A DNA stretch of 64,000 nt, taken from positions 3,100,001-3,164,000 of the forward strand of contig OZ251577.1 of assembly GCA_965243805.1 (NCBI GenBank), in the 5' to 3' direction. The position numbers and the translations under genes were made by a program. Every line of letters starts with the position of its first letter. The stretch's first letter is position 1. The stretch is from CATQHQ01 sp965243805 (GTDB lineage: Bacteria > Gemmatimonadota > Gemmatimonadetes > Longimicrobiales > Gaopeijiaceae). Below, one piece after another: positions 9,232-17,683 of this stretch. Under the pieces are notes generated by a model. That model was not told the origin of the DNA. It saw only the letters and a program-made list of their open reading frames with translations, and made no database searches.

Positions 9232-10866
9232 GTGAGAGGCACTCTGGACACGACCCGCGGCGCGGACATCTTGGAGCGGATCGTGGACTCCAAGAGGGAA
9301 GAGATCGCTCGACTGCGGCCGGTCAGACGGGAGCTGGCGCGAGCCTCGGAAGACGCGCCTCCCGCACGTCCCGTCCTGGCTCCGATGGCAGCGCGTCCCA
9401 CCGTCGCCGTCTTCGCAGAGGTGAAGCGCCGCTCGCCGGGCGCCGGCCCCATCGCCCCCGACCTGGACCCCATGGCGATCTCCGCCGAGTACGAGGCCGG
9501 GGGAGCGCAGGCCGTGAGCGTGCTCACCGACGGTCCCTGGTTCGAAGGCTCCCTCGCCGACCTGAAGGCCGTCTCCCGAGCTCGGCGGATTCCCGTGCTG
9601 CGGAAGGACTTCGTGCTGGACGAGGTGCAGATCTGGGAGGCGCGGGCCGCCGGTGCCGACATGGTGCTGCTGATCGTGCGGATCCTGGACGCGCCGCTGC
9701 TGGCCGACCTCCGCGCCATGACCCACGAGCTGGGCATGGTCGCCCTGGTGGAGGTTCACGACGAGCAGGAGATCGACGCCGCGCTCAAGGCGGGCGCCCG
9801 CATGGTGGGGATCAACAACCGGGACCTGTCGGTGTTCCGCACAAGCCTCCAAGCCACCGAGCGTCTGGCGCCCCGAATCCCTGACGATGTGACGGTGGTG
9901 TCGGAGAGCGGCATCCGCGACGGGGACGACGTGCGGCGCGCAGCGGCAGCAGGGGCCGACGCGGTGTTGGTGGGCGAGGCGCTGGTGCGAAGCCACGACC
10001 CCAGGGGAATAGTGGCGGAGATGGCCGCCGTGCCCAAGCTCCCCGGCCGGTCGGGTCGGCCGGGGCCCCTGATGCGGGCGACTACATCCCGGGCGGGGGC
10101 GAATGCATCCCAAGTGCGGGCGAATGCATCCCCGGTGCGGGCGAAGGTATGCGGGGTGACAACCCCCCAAGACGCCGCCGTCGCGAGCGAAGCGGGTGCC
10201 GACTACCTGGGCGCGATCCTCTCCCCAGGGTACGTCCGCAGCGTCTCCCCCGAGCGAGCCGCCCAGCTGTACGCCGTCTCGTCGGCGCGGCGCGTGGGTG
10301 TGTTCGTGGACGCGCCTCTGGAGCGAGTGGTCGCGCTGGCCCGGCAACTGTCCCTGCATGTGGTCCAGCTCCACGGACGCGAGACGCCGGAAGCGGCCGC
10401 CCAGCTTGCCGCGGCGGGACCCTGGAAGGTCTGGAAGAGCTTCCACGCGACAGCCGACGGGGGTCCTCCGGCCACCCGCTCCCTGGCACGCCGGATCGCC
10501 CCGTACGAGGGTGCCGTGGCCGGCGTCCTCGTCGACGCTTGGGACCCTCGCGCCCCCGGCGGCACCGGACGTTCATTCGGCTGGCGAGGAGTCGGTCCGG
10601 CGGTGCGGAACGCCGCAGGCGCGGCCGCCTTCGTCGCAGCCGGCGGGATGACCCCCGCCAACGCCGCCGCCGCCATCGAGTCCCTCTCCCCTTGCGTGCT
10701 GGACGCCAGCTCCGGCCTGGAGTCGGCGCCGGGCGTCAAGGACCCGGCCAAGGTCCGCGCCTTTGTGACGGCGGTCCGCCATGCGTCGCCGCCGGCCCAG
10801 CCCGAAGTCCAGCAGCCGGCCCAGCCCCGAGTCCAGCCGCTGGCCCAGCCCAGAGTCCAAGGGTGA
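9232..10866 (+). CDS. trpCF: Bifunctional TrpC-TrpF (indole-3-glycerol phosphate synthase / phosphoribosylanthranilate isomerase)
   Basis: One 544-residue frame joins two consecutive tryptophan enzymes. TrpC (about 1-268): ILERIVDSKREEIARL, FAEVKRRSPGAG (Lys65), VLRKDFVLDE, GINNRDLSVF. TrpF (about 303-520): AKVCGVTTPQDA with the catalytic Cys307, LGAILSPGYVRSVSP, VQLHGRETPEA and LVDAWDPRAPGGTG. The order C-then-F is as in E. coli TrpCF, but here the joint is a linker (about 270-303) made of short tandem copies (ANASQVRANASPVRA). The C-terminus is a QP(A/E)QPRVQP repeat tail. Start GTG 9232; GAAGG lies 12 bases before it. Confidence 0.92.
   Translation: MRGTLDTTRGADILERIVDSKREEIARLRPVRRELARASEDAPPARPVLAPMAARPTVAVFAEVKRRSPGAGPIAPDLDPMAISAEYEAGGAQAVSVLTDGPWFEGSLADLKAVSRARRIPVLRKDFVLDEVQIWEARAAGADMVLLIVRILDAPLLADLRAMTHELGMVALVEVHDEQEIDAALKAGARMVGINNRDLSVFRTSLQATERLAPRIPDDVTVVSESGIRDGDDVRRAAAAGADAVLVGEALVRSHDPRGIVAEMAAVPKLPGRSGRPGPLMRATTSRAGANASQVRANASPVRAKVCGVTTPQDAAVASEAGADYLGAILSPGYVRSVSPERAAQLYAVSSARRVGVFVDAPLERVVALARQLSLHVVQLHGRETPEAAAQLAAAGPWKVWKSFHATADGGPPATRSLARRIAPYEGAVAGVLVDAWDPRAPGGTGRSFGWRGVGPAVRNAAGAAAFVAAGGMTPANAAAAIESLSPCVLDASSGLESAPGVKDPAKVRAFVTAVRHASPPAQPEVQQPAQPRVQPLAQPRVQG
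10079..10145. repeat. Tandem 18-bp copies in the TrpC-TrpF linker
   Basis: Three copies of a unit containing gcgggcgaatgcatcc(c/a) encode the (R)ANAS(Q/P)VR linker that joins the two enzymes in frame. Confidence 0.85.
10797..10862. repeat. Tandem copies at the trpCF 3' end
   Basis: A unit of about 21 bp containing ccggcccagcccgagtccag recurs three times and encodes the Gln/Pro-rich C-terminal tail of TrpCF, up to the trpB start. Confidence 0.8.
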
Positions 10867-12029
10867 GCGACGACCGCTTCGGCTCCTACGGCGGTCGCTA
10901 CGTCCCAGAGACCCTGATCCCTGCGCTGGACGAGCTGACCCGTGCGTACCGCCACGCCACGGCGGACCCCGAGTTCACCGCCGAGCTGGACCGCTTGGCC
11001 GCCAGCTACGTGGGCCGCCCCACTCCCCTCTACCGAGCCCGGCGGCTGGAGGAAGAGGCCGGCGTCGCCCCCATCTACCTGAAGCGCGAGGACTTGGCCC
11101 ACACCGGTGCCCACAAGATCAACAACACGGTCGGGCAGGCGCTCCTGGCCAAGCGCATGGGCAAGCCTCGGGTCATCGCCGAGACCGGCGCGGGACAGCA
11201 CGGCGTCGCCACGGCCACCGCCTGCGCCCTTTTCGGCCTGGAGTGCGTCGTGTACATGGGCGCCGAAGACATGAGACGACAGTCGCTCAACGTCTACCGC
11301 ATGAAGCTCCTCGGGGCCCAAGTCCGCGCCGTCGAGTCCGGCGCCCGCACCCTCAAGGACGCCACCAACGAGGCCCTTCGCGACTGGGTCGCCACTTCGG
11401 ACCACACCCACTACGTCATCGGATCGGTGGTGGGACCGCACCCCTTTCCCACCATCGTGAGGGACCTTCAGGCGGTGATCGGACGCGAGGCGCGGCAACA
11501 GCTCCTGGAGGTCGAACGACGCCTTCCCGGCGCCGTGGTCGCCTGCGTCGGCGGCGGCTCCAACGCCATCGGCATCTTCCACGCCTTCCTGGGCGACGAC
11601 GATGTGGCGCTGGTGGGGGTCGAGGCCGCCGGTGCCGGGCTCGGCAGCGGCCGCTCGTCGGCGTCTCTGGCCGAGGGGCGTCCCGGCGTCCTGCACGGGG
11701 CGCGGAGCTACCTCCTCCAGAACTCGGACGGCCAGGTCGCGCCCGCCCACTCGGTGGCCGCAGGCCTGGACTACCCTGGCGTCGGCCCCGAGCACTCGCA
11801 CCTCAAGGACACGGGCCGCGCCCGCTACGTCTCGGTCGGAGACGAGGCCGCCCAATCCGCCTTCCGCCTCCTGCCGCGCCTCGAGGGGATCATCCCCGCC
11901 CTGGAGTCGGCCCACGCGCTCGCCTACCTGTTGGAGGCCGGCCCCGCTGGCGAGCTGCGGCCGCCCGTCGTCGTCTGCCTTAGCGGCCGAGGCGACAAGG
12001 ACGCGGCCCACGTGTCGGGACAGGGTTAG
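10863..12029 (+). CDS. trpB: Tryptophan synthase beta chain
   Basis: PLP enzyme joining indole and serine. The 388-residue protein begins VSDDRFGSYGGRYVPETLIP. It carries LKREDLAHTGAHKINNTVGQ with the PLP lysine, AETGAGQHGVATATACALFG, the phosphate loop CVGGGSNAIG and the end motif CLSGRGDKD. The GTG start overlaps the trpCF stop as GTGA. TrpA follows seven bases after the stop, so the alpha-beta complex is made from one transcript. This is the normal TrpB1 type. Confidence 0.96.
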   Translation: MSDDRFGSYGGRYVPETLIPALDELTRAYRHATADPEFTAELDRLAASYVGRPTPLYRARRLEEEAGVAPIYLKREDLAHTGAHKINNTVGQALLAKRMGKPRVIAETGAGQHGVATATACALFGLECVVYMGAEDMRRQSLNVYRMKLLGAQVRAVESGARTLKDATNEALRDWVATSDHTHYVIGSVVGPHPFPTIVRDLQAVIGREARQQLLEVERRLPGAVVACVGGGSNAIGIFHAFLGDDDVALVGVEAAGAGLGSGRSSASLAEGRPGVLHGARSYLLQNSDGQVAPAHSVAAGLDYPGVGPEHSHLKDTGRARYVSVGDEAAQSAFRLLPRLEGIIPALESAHALAYLLEAGPAGELRPPVVVCLSGRGDKDAAHVSGQG

Positions 12030-12036
12030 CCGCCCA

Positions 12037-12855
12037 GTGGAGAAGACCGCAACGGACAGGCCGCCGACGGGACGGATCGGCGCAGCGTTCAACGCACTGG
12101 CGGAGGAGCGCAGGCCCGGGTTCGTCCCCTACGTAACGGCCGGCTACCCTTCGCCGGCCCACACCCGCGAACTGCTGGCAGGGCTGGCGGAGGCCGGTGC
12201 CGACGTGATCGAGCTAGGCGTCCCCTTCAGCGATCCCATGGCCGACGGCCCCACGATCCAGCGTTCGTGCCAAGGCGCGTTGGCCGCCGGCGCCACTACC
12301 GACGACGTGCTGGAGGCGCTGGCCGATCTGCGCCGCTTCAGCGACGTGCCCGTGGTCGTGTTCTCCTACCTGAACCCGTTGATCGCCCGGGGGGTCGACA
12401 CATTCCTGCGGGAGACGGTGGACGCCGGCGCGGACGGACTGCTGGCCACGGACCTGCCTCTCGACGCGGACCCCGAACTGGAAGCGCGCTTCGCCGACAG
12501 CCCCCTCGACCTAGTGCGTCTGATCGCGCCCACCACCACGCCGGCCAGAGCTCGCCGGATCGCCGCCGCCAGCCAGGGCTTCGTCTACTACGTAGCCCGC
12601 GCAGGGGTGACCGGCGCCCGAGGGTCCCTGCGACGGGAGCTTGCGGCGGAAGCGGCCGGTGTCCGGGAGCAGTCGCCATGTCCCGTCGCCGTCGGCTTCG
12701 GCATCTCGACCCCGGAGCACGCGCGAGCGGTCGGGGGCGTGGCCGACGCCGTCGTGGTGGGAAGCGCGCTGGTGGACCGACTGGACGAAGGGGGCGTCGC
12801 CGGCGCGCTGGCCCTGGCGCGGGAGCTGCGTCAGGCCTTGGCGTCCGCCCGGTAG
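12037..12855 (+). CDS. trpA: Tryptophan synthase alpha chain
   Basis: Cleaves indole-3-glycerol phosphate and channels indole to TrpB. The 272-residue TIM barrel shows RPGFVPYVTAGYP, DVIELGVPFSDPMADGPTIQ (catalytic Glu and Asp), FSYLNPLIARG, DGLLATDLPLD, GFVYYVARAGVTGARG and VGFGISTPEHA. The start is GTG 12037, seven bases after the trpB stop. The last 25 bases overlap the convergent NFACT gene end, leaving no room for an intergenic terminator. Confidence 0.95.
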   Translation: MEKTATDRPPTGRIGAAFNALAEERRPGFVPYVTAGYPSPAHTRELLAGLAEAGADVIELGVPFSDPMADGPTIQRSCQGALAAGATTDDVLEALADLRRFSDVPVVVFSYLNPLIARGVDTFLRETVDAGADGLLATDLPLDADPELEARFADSPLDLVRLIAPTTTPARARRIAAASQGFVYYVARAGVTGARGSLRRELAAEAAGVREQSPCPVAVGFGISTPEHARAVGGVADAVVVGSALVDRLDEGGVAGALALARELRQALASAR

Positions 12856-14597
12856 CGTAGCCGCTCCTCCAGCTCCGGGTCCGGCGACACGAAGACGGTC
12901 TGCACCCGATCCGGCGTCACCAGCCCAGGCGCTGCGCCTCGCGGCTTACGCACCCACTTCCGGCGCGTCCAATCCACGGGCACGTGACCGGAACTCCGCG
13001 CCGCCGAGTGGTTGGCGGCCAGCGTTGCCGCCTCCGCCAAGTCCGCAGCCGGCGGTCGCTCCGCACGAACCCAGCGCAGCACCACATGCGCGCCGCCGGC
13101 GTGGCGGGCGTGGAGCCAGACGTCGTTGGGGCGCGAGTGGTGGAAGGTGAGCGCGTCGTTTTGTCGCGCGCCCCGGCCCACGCGCACTTCCAGTCCGCCG
13201 GAGGTGCGGTAGCGTCGGTAGGGAAGGGCGGGCAGGTCGGCGCGCCTCCCCGCCGCCGCCGATGCGGCAGGCAGCACCGCCTCAAGCTCCTCGGGCGGGA
13301 GCTTGCCCAGGGCGTGGAGGCGGGCGGCCCGGTCAAGCCGCTCCACCTCGGCTTCAGCGTCGCGGATCCGGTGCGCCAACTTCGCCGCGCCCCGCTCCAT
13401 CCGAGCCGCCAAGCGGAACCACGCCGCCGCGTTCTCCTGGGGCCGCAGCGCCGGGTCCAGCTTCAGTGTCCGCGGCGTGCCGTCGAAGCCCGCCAGCTCG
13501 ACCTGGTCCGCCCCCGCCTCGATCTGCCGGAGCGACGACAAGACCAGCGCCGCATCCTCCCGCAACCGCGCCGCTTCCCGGGTCTTCGCCGCTTGGCGAC
13601 GCAGGGCGGCCAGCTTGCGCTCCACGCGCCCGCGCTCCCGGTCCAGCGCCCATCCCCTCCGGTCCAGCACGGCCCCGGCTTGGCCCGTCTCGCCCCTCGC
13701 CGGGTCCGCCTGGACCTCCTCCGCCCGATCCGCCTGCGCCCCCGCCCCAGGGTTCTCGCCCTTCGCGACCGCGTCCATCCCCACCAGCAAGCTCGCAACC
13801 GGGGTGGTCGGGATGGCGTCGCCCAGAGGCCAGGGGTACGGCTGCCAGCCCGACGGCAGGCGCAACAAGCAGGACGCGTGCGGCACCGTTCCCTCCGCCA
13901 GTCGTCGCCACCGACGGAACGCCTCCTCCGGCTCCCCCGCCGAGAGCAGCCAGGGAGCATTGAGCGGCGACAGATAGGCAACCTGCGAGACCCACCGCTT
14001 GACCCGGCCCGGGTCCAGCGCCGGGCCACCGCCCGTCTGGCCATCGCCAGCGGACGGCCCTGCGCTGGCGGATGGCGCCACACCGTCCGGCTCCACCGGG
14101 TACACATCCATCCACTCCTCGAACGTCAACGCGCCATCGACCCCCGCCCGTCGTCCACGGATCGGGGCCGCCCACGGTCGGCCGACGGCACTCACCCCAC
14201 CCCCACCCCCACGCAGCCTCCTCCGCACTACCAACTCGGCCCCCTCCACCCAGTAGGCGTTGCAGCGGTGGTCGGCCAACTCCAGCACCAGCGACGGATG
14301 AGCCTTCCTGCCGCGCACACGTCGGAAGCGCAGCACGACGATCCGCTCGTCGGGCACCGCCCACGCCTCCGCCAGCGTCGCGGGCAGCCGCTCGGCCTCC
14401 GGGTCCGGCTCGCAGGAGGGCCGCACCACGACCACGCTGCGCCCCGGCGCCAGCTCCGCCGCCAGCGTCGCCTCTCGGAAGTGGACCCGAACCGCACGCT
14501 GCGCCCGCAGAAAGTCCACTGCCACGGCCCTCGCACCCTTCAGCCTCGCCTCCACCTCCTTCGCCACGGCGCGGGCCATGCACGGATCCCAGATCAC
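12831..14597 (-). CDS. NFACT-family protein (RqcH/Rqc2-like ribosome quality-control factor)
   Basis: 588 residues. Bacterial NFACT proteins (RqcH) bind stalled 50S subunits and promote Ala-tailing of nascent chains; older names are fibronectin-binding protein A/DUF814. Here the N-terminal NFACT-N part is divergent, with Gly/Ala-rich insertions near 130-195. It is followed by a long charged coiled coil (about 315-430, from WALDRERGRVERKLAALR) and the NFACT-R domain: RRYRTSGGLEVRVGRGARQND, then HHSRPNDVWLHARHAGGAH and KWVRKPRGAAPGLV. Because the N-domain is weakly conserved, an RqcH role is inferred from the C-terminal half. Convergent with trpA. Confidence 0.88.
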   Translation of the reverse strand: MIWDPCMARAVAKEVEARLKGARAVAVDFLRAQRAVRVHFREATLAAELAPGRSVVVVRPSCEPDPEAERLPATLAEAWAVPDERIVVLRFRRVRGRKAHPSLVLELADHRCNAYWVEGAELVVRRRLRGGGGGVSAVGRPWAAPIRGRRAGVDGALTFEEWMDVYPVEPDGVAPSASAGPSAGDGQTGGGPALDPGRVKRWVSQVAYLSPLNAPWLLSAGEPEEAFRRWRRLAEGTVPHASCLLRLPSGWQPYPWPLGDAIPTTPVASLLVGMDAVAKGENPGAGAQADRAEEVQADPARGETGQAGAVLDRRGWALDRERGRVERKLAALRRQAAKTREAARLREDAALVLSSLRQIEAGADQVELAGFDGTPRTLKLDPALRPQENAAAWFRLAARMERGAAKLAHRIRDAEAEVERLDRAARLHALGKLPPEELEAVLPAASAAAGRRADLPALPYRRYRTSGGLEVRVGRGARQNDALTFHHSRPNDVWLHARHAGGAHVVLRWVRAERPPAADLAEAATLAANHSAARSSGHVPVDWTRRKWVRKPRGAAPGLVTPDRVQTVFVSPDPELEERLRYRADAKA

Positions 14598-14711
14598 CGG
14601 ACGCCTCCCAATTCGCTATCTTCCAAAATCCCGACGGCAGGCGCGCCCGGGACCGGCGGAGCGTTCGATGCCCCAACGGGAGCGCGTATTTCCCTGGACT
14701 GGCGGTTCCAC

Positions 14712-15179
14712 ATGAGGGGATTCCTCAGAGCAGCGTTGCTGGCCGTGGTTGCGGTCGGGGTTCTGATCCTGGTGAGGTCGGCGCTGATGCAGTGGATGCC
14801 CGGAGAGACTTCCAATCCCGCAGCGGCTCCCGGCGAGGATCGTGTGACGGTGGACGTGCGCAACGCCGGCGGCGTGTCGGGCATGGCGCGGGCCGCCACC
14901 GACCACCTGCGGAGCGCCGGGTTCGACGTGGTGGGGGTGGGCAACGCCGATCGCATGGACAAGGACTCTTCCGTCGTGATCGACCGGATCGGGAACCTGC
15001 GGGCTGCCGCCGAGGTAGCAGAGGCGCTGGGGATCGCCACGGTCGTCAGCCGGCCGGACTCCAACTTGTTCGTGGACGTGACGGTGGAGCTGGGATCGGC
15101 GTGGCAGGCCGCGGCCGTGGAGGAGGTCCCCCGTCGATCTCTGCTCGATTGGTTTCGCGGCCTAGCGGGGTCGCGGTGA
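14712..15179 (+). CDS. Membrane-anchored LytR_C-domain protein
   Basis: 155 residues: an N-terminal membrane segment (about 4-25, RAALLAVVAVGVLILV), then a periplasmic domain starting VTVDVRNAGGVSGMARAATD and GFDVVGVGNADR, which matches the LytR/CpsA/Psr C-terminal domain. That domain often stands alone in Gram-negatives, with unknown partners and a presumed cell-envelope role. Start ATG 14712 chosen because it immediately precedes the hydrophobic segment. The frame is open far upstream, but only as antisense of the NFACT gene. It sits just before lepB in the same direction. Confidence 0.8.
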   Translation: MRGFLRAALLAVVAVGVLILVRSALMQWMPGETSNPAAAPGEDRVTVDVRNAGGVSGMARAATDHLRSAGFDVVGVGNADRMDKDSSVVIDRIGNLRAAAEVAEALGIATVVSRPDSNLFVDVTVELGSAWQAAAVEEVPRRSLLDWFRGLAGSR

Positions 15180-15186
15180 GCGGGCG

Positions 15187-15229
15187 TGCGGACCGCAACA
15201 CAGGAAGGCGGGACCGCAACACAGGAACG
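15187..15229. repeat. Two ~20-bp tandem copies between the LytR_C gene and lepB
   Basis: The unit ggaccgcaacacaggaa occurs twice, separated by four bases, in the 66-base gap before the lepB ribosome-binding region. Confidence 0.85.
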
Positions 15230-15245
15230 AAGATAAGGCGGAGCA

Positions 15246-16079
15246 ATGGCGAATAGACGCAAGGCGAAAGCAGGGAAGGGCGCTCGCAAGAAGCCGAACG
15301 CCGACCAACCGGAACGGAAGGACTCGACCGGCGCTGGGGAGCGGACCGGCGGCAGAGACGCCCTGACCAACGGCAGCATCCTCTCTCGCGTAGCGGGGAT
15401 CGTGCCGTGGCTGTGGACCTTCGAAACGACCCGGCTGATCGTCCTCGTGGTGGCGATGGTGGTCATTCTCCGGACGTTCCTCATACAGACGTTCGTGATC
15501 ACGTCCGGCTCCATGGAAGGCACGTTGCTGACCGGCGACTTTCTCGTGGTGAACCGGGCCGCCGTCGGCTCGCGAGTCCCCTTCACGGATATCCGCATCC
15601 CCGGCTACTCGCAGGTCGAGAGGGGCGACATCCTGGTCTTCGATCCCCACCACGAGGAGAACATGACGGTGGTCAAGCGCTTGGTGGGACTGCCGGGCGA
15701 CACTCTGGAGATGCGGAGGAAGGTGCTGTACCTGAACGGAGCGGCCCAAGACGAGTCCTACGTCGTCACGACCCAGAGCGACGGCGGCTTCTCCCCCGAC
15801 TTCCTCTGGCAGTTGGAGCACTTGGTCGGAGGTCCGCGCACCGACTATCACCCCACGCGAGACGACTGGGGACCCATCGTGGTGCCCCAAGACCGCTACT
15901 TCATGCTGGGCGACAACCGGGACACCAGCCTGGACTCGCGCTTCTGGGGCTTCCTGGAAGGGTGGCGCTTCCAAGGCCGGGCCGTGGCGATCTACTTCTC
16001 GTACAACCGGGGCTCGTTCCGTCCATTCCCCTGGATTAGGGAGATACGCGCTAGCCGGATCGGGACGCGAGTGCGGTAG
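15246..16079 (+). CDS. lepB: Signal peptidase I
   Basis: Removes signal peptides from exported proteins at the periplasmic face. The 277-residue protein has a basic N-terminus, one membrane segment (about 62-80), the box B motif TSGSMEGTL with nucleophile Ser89, and VVKRLVGLPGD with the general-base Lys144. The box E motif LGDNRDTSLDSRFWG is followed by IYFSYN. Start ATG 15246. The 3' end overlaps the convergent rfbC by 29 bases. Normal family length, nothing missing. Confidence 0.96.
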   Translation: MANRRKAKAGKGARKKPNADQPERKDSTGAGERTGGRDALTNGSILSRVAGIVPWLWTFETTRLIVLVVAMVVILRTFLIQTFVITSGSMEGTLLTGDFLVVNRAAVGSRVPFTDIRIPGYSQVERGDILVFDPHHEENMTVVKRLVGLPGDTLEMRRKVLYLNGAAQDESYVVTTQSDGGFSPDFLWQLEHLVGGPRTDYHPTRDDWGPIVVPQDRYFMLGDNRDTSLDSRFWGFLEGWRFQGRAVAIYFSYNRGSFRPFPWIREIRASRIGTRVR

Positions 16080-16686
16080 AGTTCGCCTCCGTCCCAGAGT
16101 TCGCCTCCGTCCCAAAGACGAACCGCTCCGACTCCTCCCGCGCCAGCCAATCCGCAAGCGTGCCCGCGGTCCGATCCTTCTCCGACAACAGCGGCTCCGC
16201 GCCCCTGGGCAACGGCCACTCGATCCCCACCGCTGGATCGTCCCACCGGATCCCCGACTCGCAGGCCGGGTTGTACGCGCCGGTGCAGAGGTACTGGACT
16301 TCGGCCCATGCGCTCAACGCGCAGAACCCTCGGGCGAAGCCGGCCGGAGCCCAGAGCTGCCGCTTCGATTCGGCGCTTGCCTCCATCCCGAACCACCGTC
16401 CCAGCGCCGGCGACCCCTTGCGCACGTCCACCGCCACGAGGAAGACGGAGCCGACGGTGGCCCGCATCACCTTCCCCATGGGAGGGTCCCACTGAAAGTG
16501 CAGCCCCCGTACCACGCCTCTGCGCGACCGGGAGTGGTTCTCCTGGACGAAGGAGCGGGGCAGGCCGCGCTCGGCAAGGCGCTCGCCGTTGAAGACCTCG
16601 AACAGGTGTCCGCGATCGTCGGCGTGGACCTCCGGCTCGACGACCAGCAGGTCCGGAATCTCCGTGGGCGTGACCGTGAACGGCAT
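16051..16686 (-). CDS. rfbC: dTDP-4-dehydrorhamnose 3,5-epimerase family protein
   Basis: Cupin-fold epimerase of the dTDP-L-rhamnose route to lipopolysaccharide or other glycans. The 211-residue protein contains FVQENHSRSRRGVVRGLHFQ (catalytic His region), VFLVAVDVRKGSP, WAPAGFARGFCALS with the second His position replaced by the usual GF.RGF context, and VQYLCTGAYNP. No rfbA/B/D gene is nearby, so rhamnose as the product is an assumption. The C-terminal GTEANSGTEANS is an 18-bp tandem copy lying immediately past the lepB stop. Confidence 0.88.
   Translation of the reverse strand: MPFTVTPTEIPDLLVVEPEVHADDRGHLFEVFNGERLAERGLPRSFVQENHSRSRRGVVRGLHFQWDPPMGKVMRATVGSVFLVAVDVRKGSPALGRWFGMEASAESKRQLWAPAGFARGFCALSAWAEVQYLCTGAYNPACESGIRWDDPAVGIEWPLPRGAEPLLSEKDRTAGTLADWLAREESERFVFGTEANSGTEANSTALASRSG
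16080..16115. repeat. Two 18-bp tandem copies at the rfbC 3' end
   Basis: agttcgcctccgtccca(g/a) occurs at 16080-16097 and 16098-16115. It starts right after the lepB stop and encodes the duplicated GTEANS tail of RfbC. Confidence 0.9.
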
Positions 16687-16695
16687 CTCGGGAAG

Positions 16696-17592
16696 CTAAC
16701 TCTCCCGCAGGCCCCTCAGGACCCGCAGGTTCTCTCGATCCGAGGCGACGGCGTCCTGGCCCTTGGGCGTCTCCAGCAGCTTGGGCACGCGGCGGAACCG
16801 CTCCGAGTTCATGAGACGCCGAAAGGGCTCCAGCCCCATCGTTCCCCGACCGATGTGCTCGTGGCGGTCTCGCCGGGAGCCGAACCCCGTCTTGGCGTCG
16901 TTCAGGTGGAAGAGCCCGATCCGATCCGCCCCGAAGGCGTCGTCCATGCGGGCGACCACTCCCTCGAAATCGTCCCGGAGGTCGTACCCCGCAACCCAGG
17001 CGTGGCAGGTGTCGAAGCAGACGCCGACCCGCTCCCGCTGGGACGTCGGCACCCGCCGAAGGATCTCCGCCAGCTCCTCGAAGGAGCCGCCCACCGAGGC
17101 GCCGGCGCCGGCGGTCAGCTCCAAAAGGACCCGAGGCTTGCTGGCCCCGCCCGCTGCTTCCAACGCCCACGCCACCGCCTCGGCGTTCCGCGCAATCCCG
17201 CTGGCCTTGTCGCCGTCGGTCGCGTTCCCCGGATGGGTGACCACGGCGTCGAGTCCCAGGGCGGCGGCGCGCTCCAACTCGCGGCGAAAGCACTCGGCGG
17301 ACTTCTGATGCAGCGCAGGGTCCGGCGACGCCAAGTTGATCAGGTACGAGTCGTGGACGGCGACGAACGAGGCGCGGACCCGATCGGCCTCCGCTCGGAA
17401 TCGGCCAGCGGCGTCCGGCGAGATCACCGGGTCCGCCCACCGGCTGGGCGCCTTCGTGAAGAGCTGGAAGACCACCGCGCCGATCTCCTGGGCCCGCCCC
17501 GGGGCTTTCCACACGCCGCCCGCCGCCGAGACGTGGGCGCCCAGCTCGTCCGCAACCGCCGTGCCGTCGCTTGCCGTGCCGTCGCTTGCCAT
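16696..17592 (-). CDS. nfo: Deoxyribonuclease IV (AP endonuclease, Nfo family)
   Basis: Class II AP endonuclease for base-excision repair with a three-zinc site. From ATG 17592 the protein has 298 residues and begins with a duplicated SDGTASDGTA before the core GAHVSAAGGVWKA. Metal-site motifs are visible: AVHDSYLINLASPD, VVTHPGNATD, LLELTAG, VGVCFDTCHAWVAGYD, LFHLNDAKTGFGSRRDRHEHIGRG and LLETPKG. A second in-frame ATG at 17604 is an alternative start. It is divergent from the SDR gene, with 91 bases between. Confidence 0.94.
   Translation of the reverse strand: MASDGTASDGTAVADELGAHVSAAGGVWKAPGRAQEIGAVVFQLFTKAPSRWADPVISPDAAGRFRAEADRVRASFVAVHDSYLINLASPDPALHQKSAECFRRELERAAALGLDAVVTHPGNATDGDKASGIARNAEAVAWALEAAGGASKPRVLLELTAGAGASVGGSFEELAEILRRVPTSQRERVGVCFDTCHAWVAGYDLRDDFEGVVARMDDAFGADRIGLFHLNDAKTGFGSRRDRHEHIGRGTMGLEPFRRLMNSERFRRVPKLLETPKGQDAVASDRENLRVLRGLRES
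17559..17592. repeat. 15-bp tandem copies at the nfo start
   Basis: gccgtgccgtcgctt occurs twice directly before the nfo start codon complement and encodes the duplicated (A)SDGT at the Nfo N-terminus. Confidence 0.85.
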
Positions 17593-17683
17593 GACTTGAA
17601 GCATAACCAGCGGTCGCCGACCTTCCACCAGTGCCCGCCCGCGCTCTTGCACCCATCGACCGCCGACAGGGGAAGGACCCGCC

